Assembly (NCBI GenBank): GCA_900543175.1
Contig: UQQO01000121.1
Span: 1 to 6,108 of the forward strand
Source: an uncultured Fusobacterium sp.
Lineage (GTDB): Bacteria > Fusobacteriota > Fusobacteriia > Fusobacteriales > Fusobacteriaceae
Length of the DNA: 6,108 bases
Direction of reading: 5' to 3'
Shown here: positions 5,262 through 6,108 of the stretch, piece after piece
Layout of the letters: each line of letters opens with the position of its first letter
Position numbering within the stretch: position 1 is the stretch's first letter
Notes under the pieces: generated by a model
What the model saw: only the letters and a program-made list of their open reading frames with translations
Told to the model about the DNA's origin: nothing
The model's database searches: none
Program-made: the position numbers and the translations under genes

Positions 5262-6108
5262 ATGGAATCTAACAGATTGACTCCAGAAGAAGCCTTAAAA
5301 AAATACGAAAAAGAGAAGCGAGGTAAATTAAAAATTTATCTTGGATATGCTCCTGGAGTTGGTAAAACTTATACTATGTTACGAGAAGCTAATATCAGAG
5401 TTAAAAGAGGAGAAGATATCTGCATAGGTTATCTTGAACCCCATGATAGAAAAGCTACTCTGGAACAAGTTGGAATATTAGAAACTATTCCATACAAAGA
5501 GATTGAATATGGAAATAAAAAATATTCAGAAGTTAATATTGAAGAGATAATTAAAAGAAAACCTAAAATAGTTCTTATTGATGAATTAGCTCATACAAAC
5601 ATCAAAGGAAGTAAAAATAAAAAAAGGTATGAGGATATCCTTGAAATCTTAGAAGCTGGAATAAATGTCAATACTACTTTAAATATTCAGCATATTGAAA
5701 GTTTAAATGATATTGTTTACACTATCACAGGAATTGAGGTTAGAGAAAAAATTCCTGATTCTATAATCAACATAGCTGATGAAGTAGAAGTTATTGATAT
5801 TTCAGCATCTGGTTTAGAGGAAAGATTAAAAAGAGGGGAAGTCTATAATTTAAAAGTTGCTAGTGCAGCACTAAAAAATTTTTTTAGACGTGGAAATTTA
5901 AACGCTTTAAGAGAACTTTCATTAAGAAGGATAGCTCAAGAAGTTGATATATCACTTCTTGAATATATGGAAGACAAAAATATTACCACCAATTGGCACA
6001 CAACAGAGAGAGTTCTAGTTTCTATATCATCTAGCCCTAGAGCAGATAAAGTTATTAGATATGGAGCTAGAATCGCTCAAAGATATAAATGTGAATTTTA
6101 TATTATTT
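5262..6108 (+). CDS. kdpD: KdpD, potassium sensor protein, N-terminal part, cut by the window edge
   Basis: KdpD senses K+ shortage and, in full-length form, phosphorylates KdpE to switch on kdpFABC. The visible 282 residues hold the cytoplasmic KdpD domain (about 22-235): Walker A-like GYAPGVGKT (28-36), EPHDRKAT (59-66), Walker B-like IVLIDELAHTN (103-113), TLNIQHIESLND (139-150), VREKIPDS (160-167), and FFRRGNLNALRELSLRR (207-223). A universal-stress-protein domain begins at about residue 247 (HTTERVLVSISSSPRADK). Ser256-x-Ser258 followed 20 residues later by Phe279 fits the start of the c-di-AMP-binding motif described for S. aureus KdpD. The ATG at 5262 is the only usable one; the in-frame ATG at 5229 is followed by a stop. 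Membrane, GAF and kinase parts would lie beyond the window. A short kinase-less KdpD, known in some bacteria, cannot be excluded. Confidence 0.95.
   Translation, partial: MESNRLTPEEALKKYEKEKRGKLKIYLGYAPGVGKTYTMLREANIRVKRGEDICIGYLEPHDRKATLEQVGILETIPYKEIEYGNKKYSEVNIEEIIKRKPKIVLIDELAHTNIKGSKNKKRYEDILEILEAGINVNTTLNIQHIESLNDIVYTITGIEVREKIPDSIINIADEVEVIDISASGLEERLKRGEVYNLKVASAALKNFFRRGNLNALRELSLRRIAQEVDISLLEYMEDKNITTNWHTTERVLVSISSSPRADKVIRYGARIAQRYKCEFYII

Noticed and set aside
1..6108. CRISPR array, tRNA, rRNA, insertion sequence or attachment site
   Set aside because: No regularly spaced repeats, tRNA-like cloverleaf, transposase motifs or terminal inverted repeats with target duplications were seen.

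Overview
The window is a potassium-homeostasis locus from a strongly AT-rich bacterium. The AT bias, the AGA-rich arginine codons, the strong AGGAGG-type ribosome binding sites and the c-di-AMP riboswitch together suggest a Fusobacterium-like or clostridial genome. The sequence alone does not settle which; Fusobacterium is a guess.

Minus strand, read right to left: a sigma-70-type promoter (4767-4795) opens a transcription unit. It has a short 5' stem-loop (4742-4760), an unrecognised 23-residue hydrophobic small protein (4617-4688), an AU-only hairpin (4517-4546), then kdpF (4424-4501), kdpA (2784-4409), kdpB (719-2776) and kdpC (121-702). It closes with an intrinsic terminator (47-84). Together these encode a complete KdpFABC high-affinity K+ pump with all key catalytic and filter motifs intact. 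The junctions within kdpFABC are tight: the kdpF stop lies inside the kdpA Shine-Dalgarno, the kdpB Shine-Dalgarno lies inside the last kdpA codons, and kdpB to kdpC is 16 bases.

Plus strand, divergent: a near-consensus promoter (4885-4913) leads into a ydaO-type cyclic di-AMP riboswitch (about 4937-5053). An intrinsic terminator follows (5085-5118), then a 143-base leader and the start of kdpD (5262 to the window edge, 282 codons visible). kdpD encodes the K+-sensing protein of the KdpDE system; its kinase half and kdpE are outside the window or absent.

How it fits together: c-di-AMP is a signal of potassium sufficiency in many Gram-positive bacteria. Here the riboswitch faces the sensor gene, not the pump operon. 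High c-di-AMP is therefore predicted to stop kdpD transcription early and lower pump expression indirectly. The visible start of the KdpD universal-stress-protein domain also fits the c-di-AMP-binding motif described for Staphylococcus aureus KdpD, so the same messenger may act on both the kdpD RNA and the KdpD protein. The individual families are well known. The less ordinary points are this two-layer arrangement, the extra small protein ahead of kdpF, and several RNA structures in the leaders.
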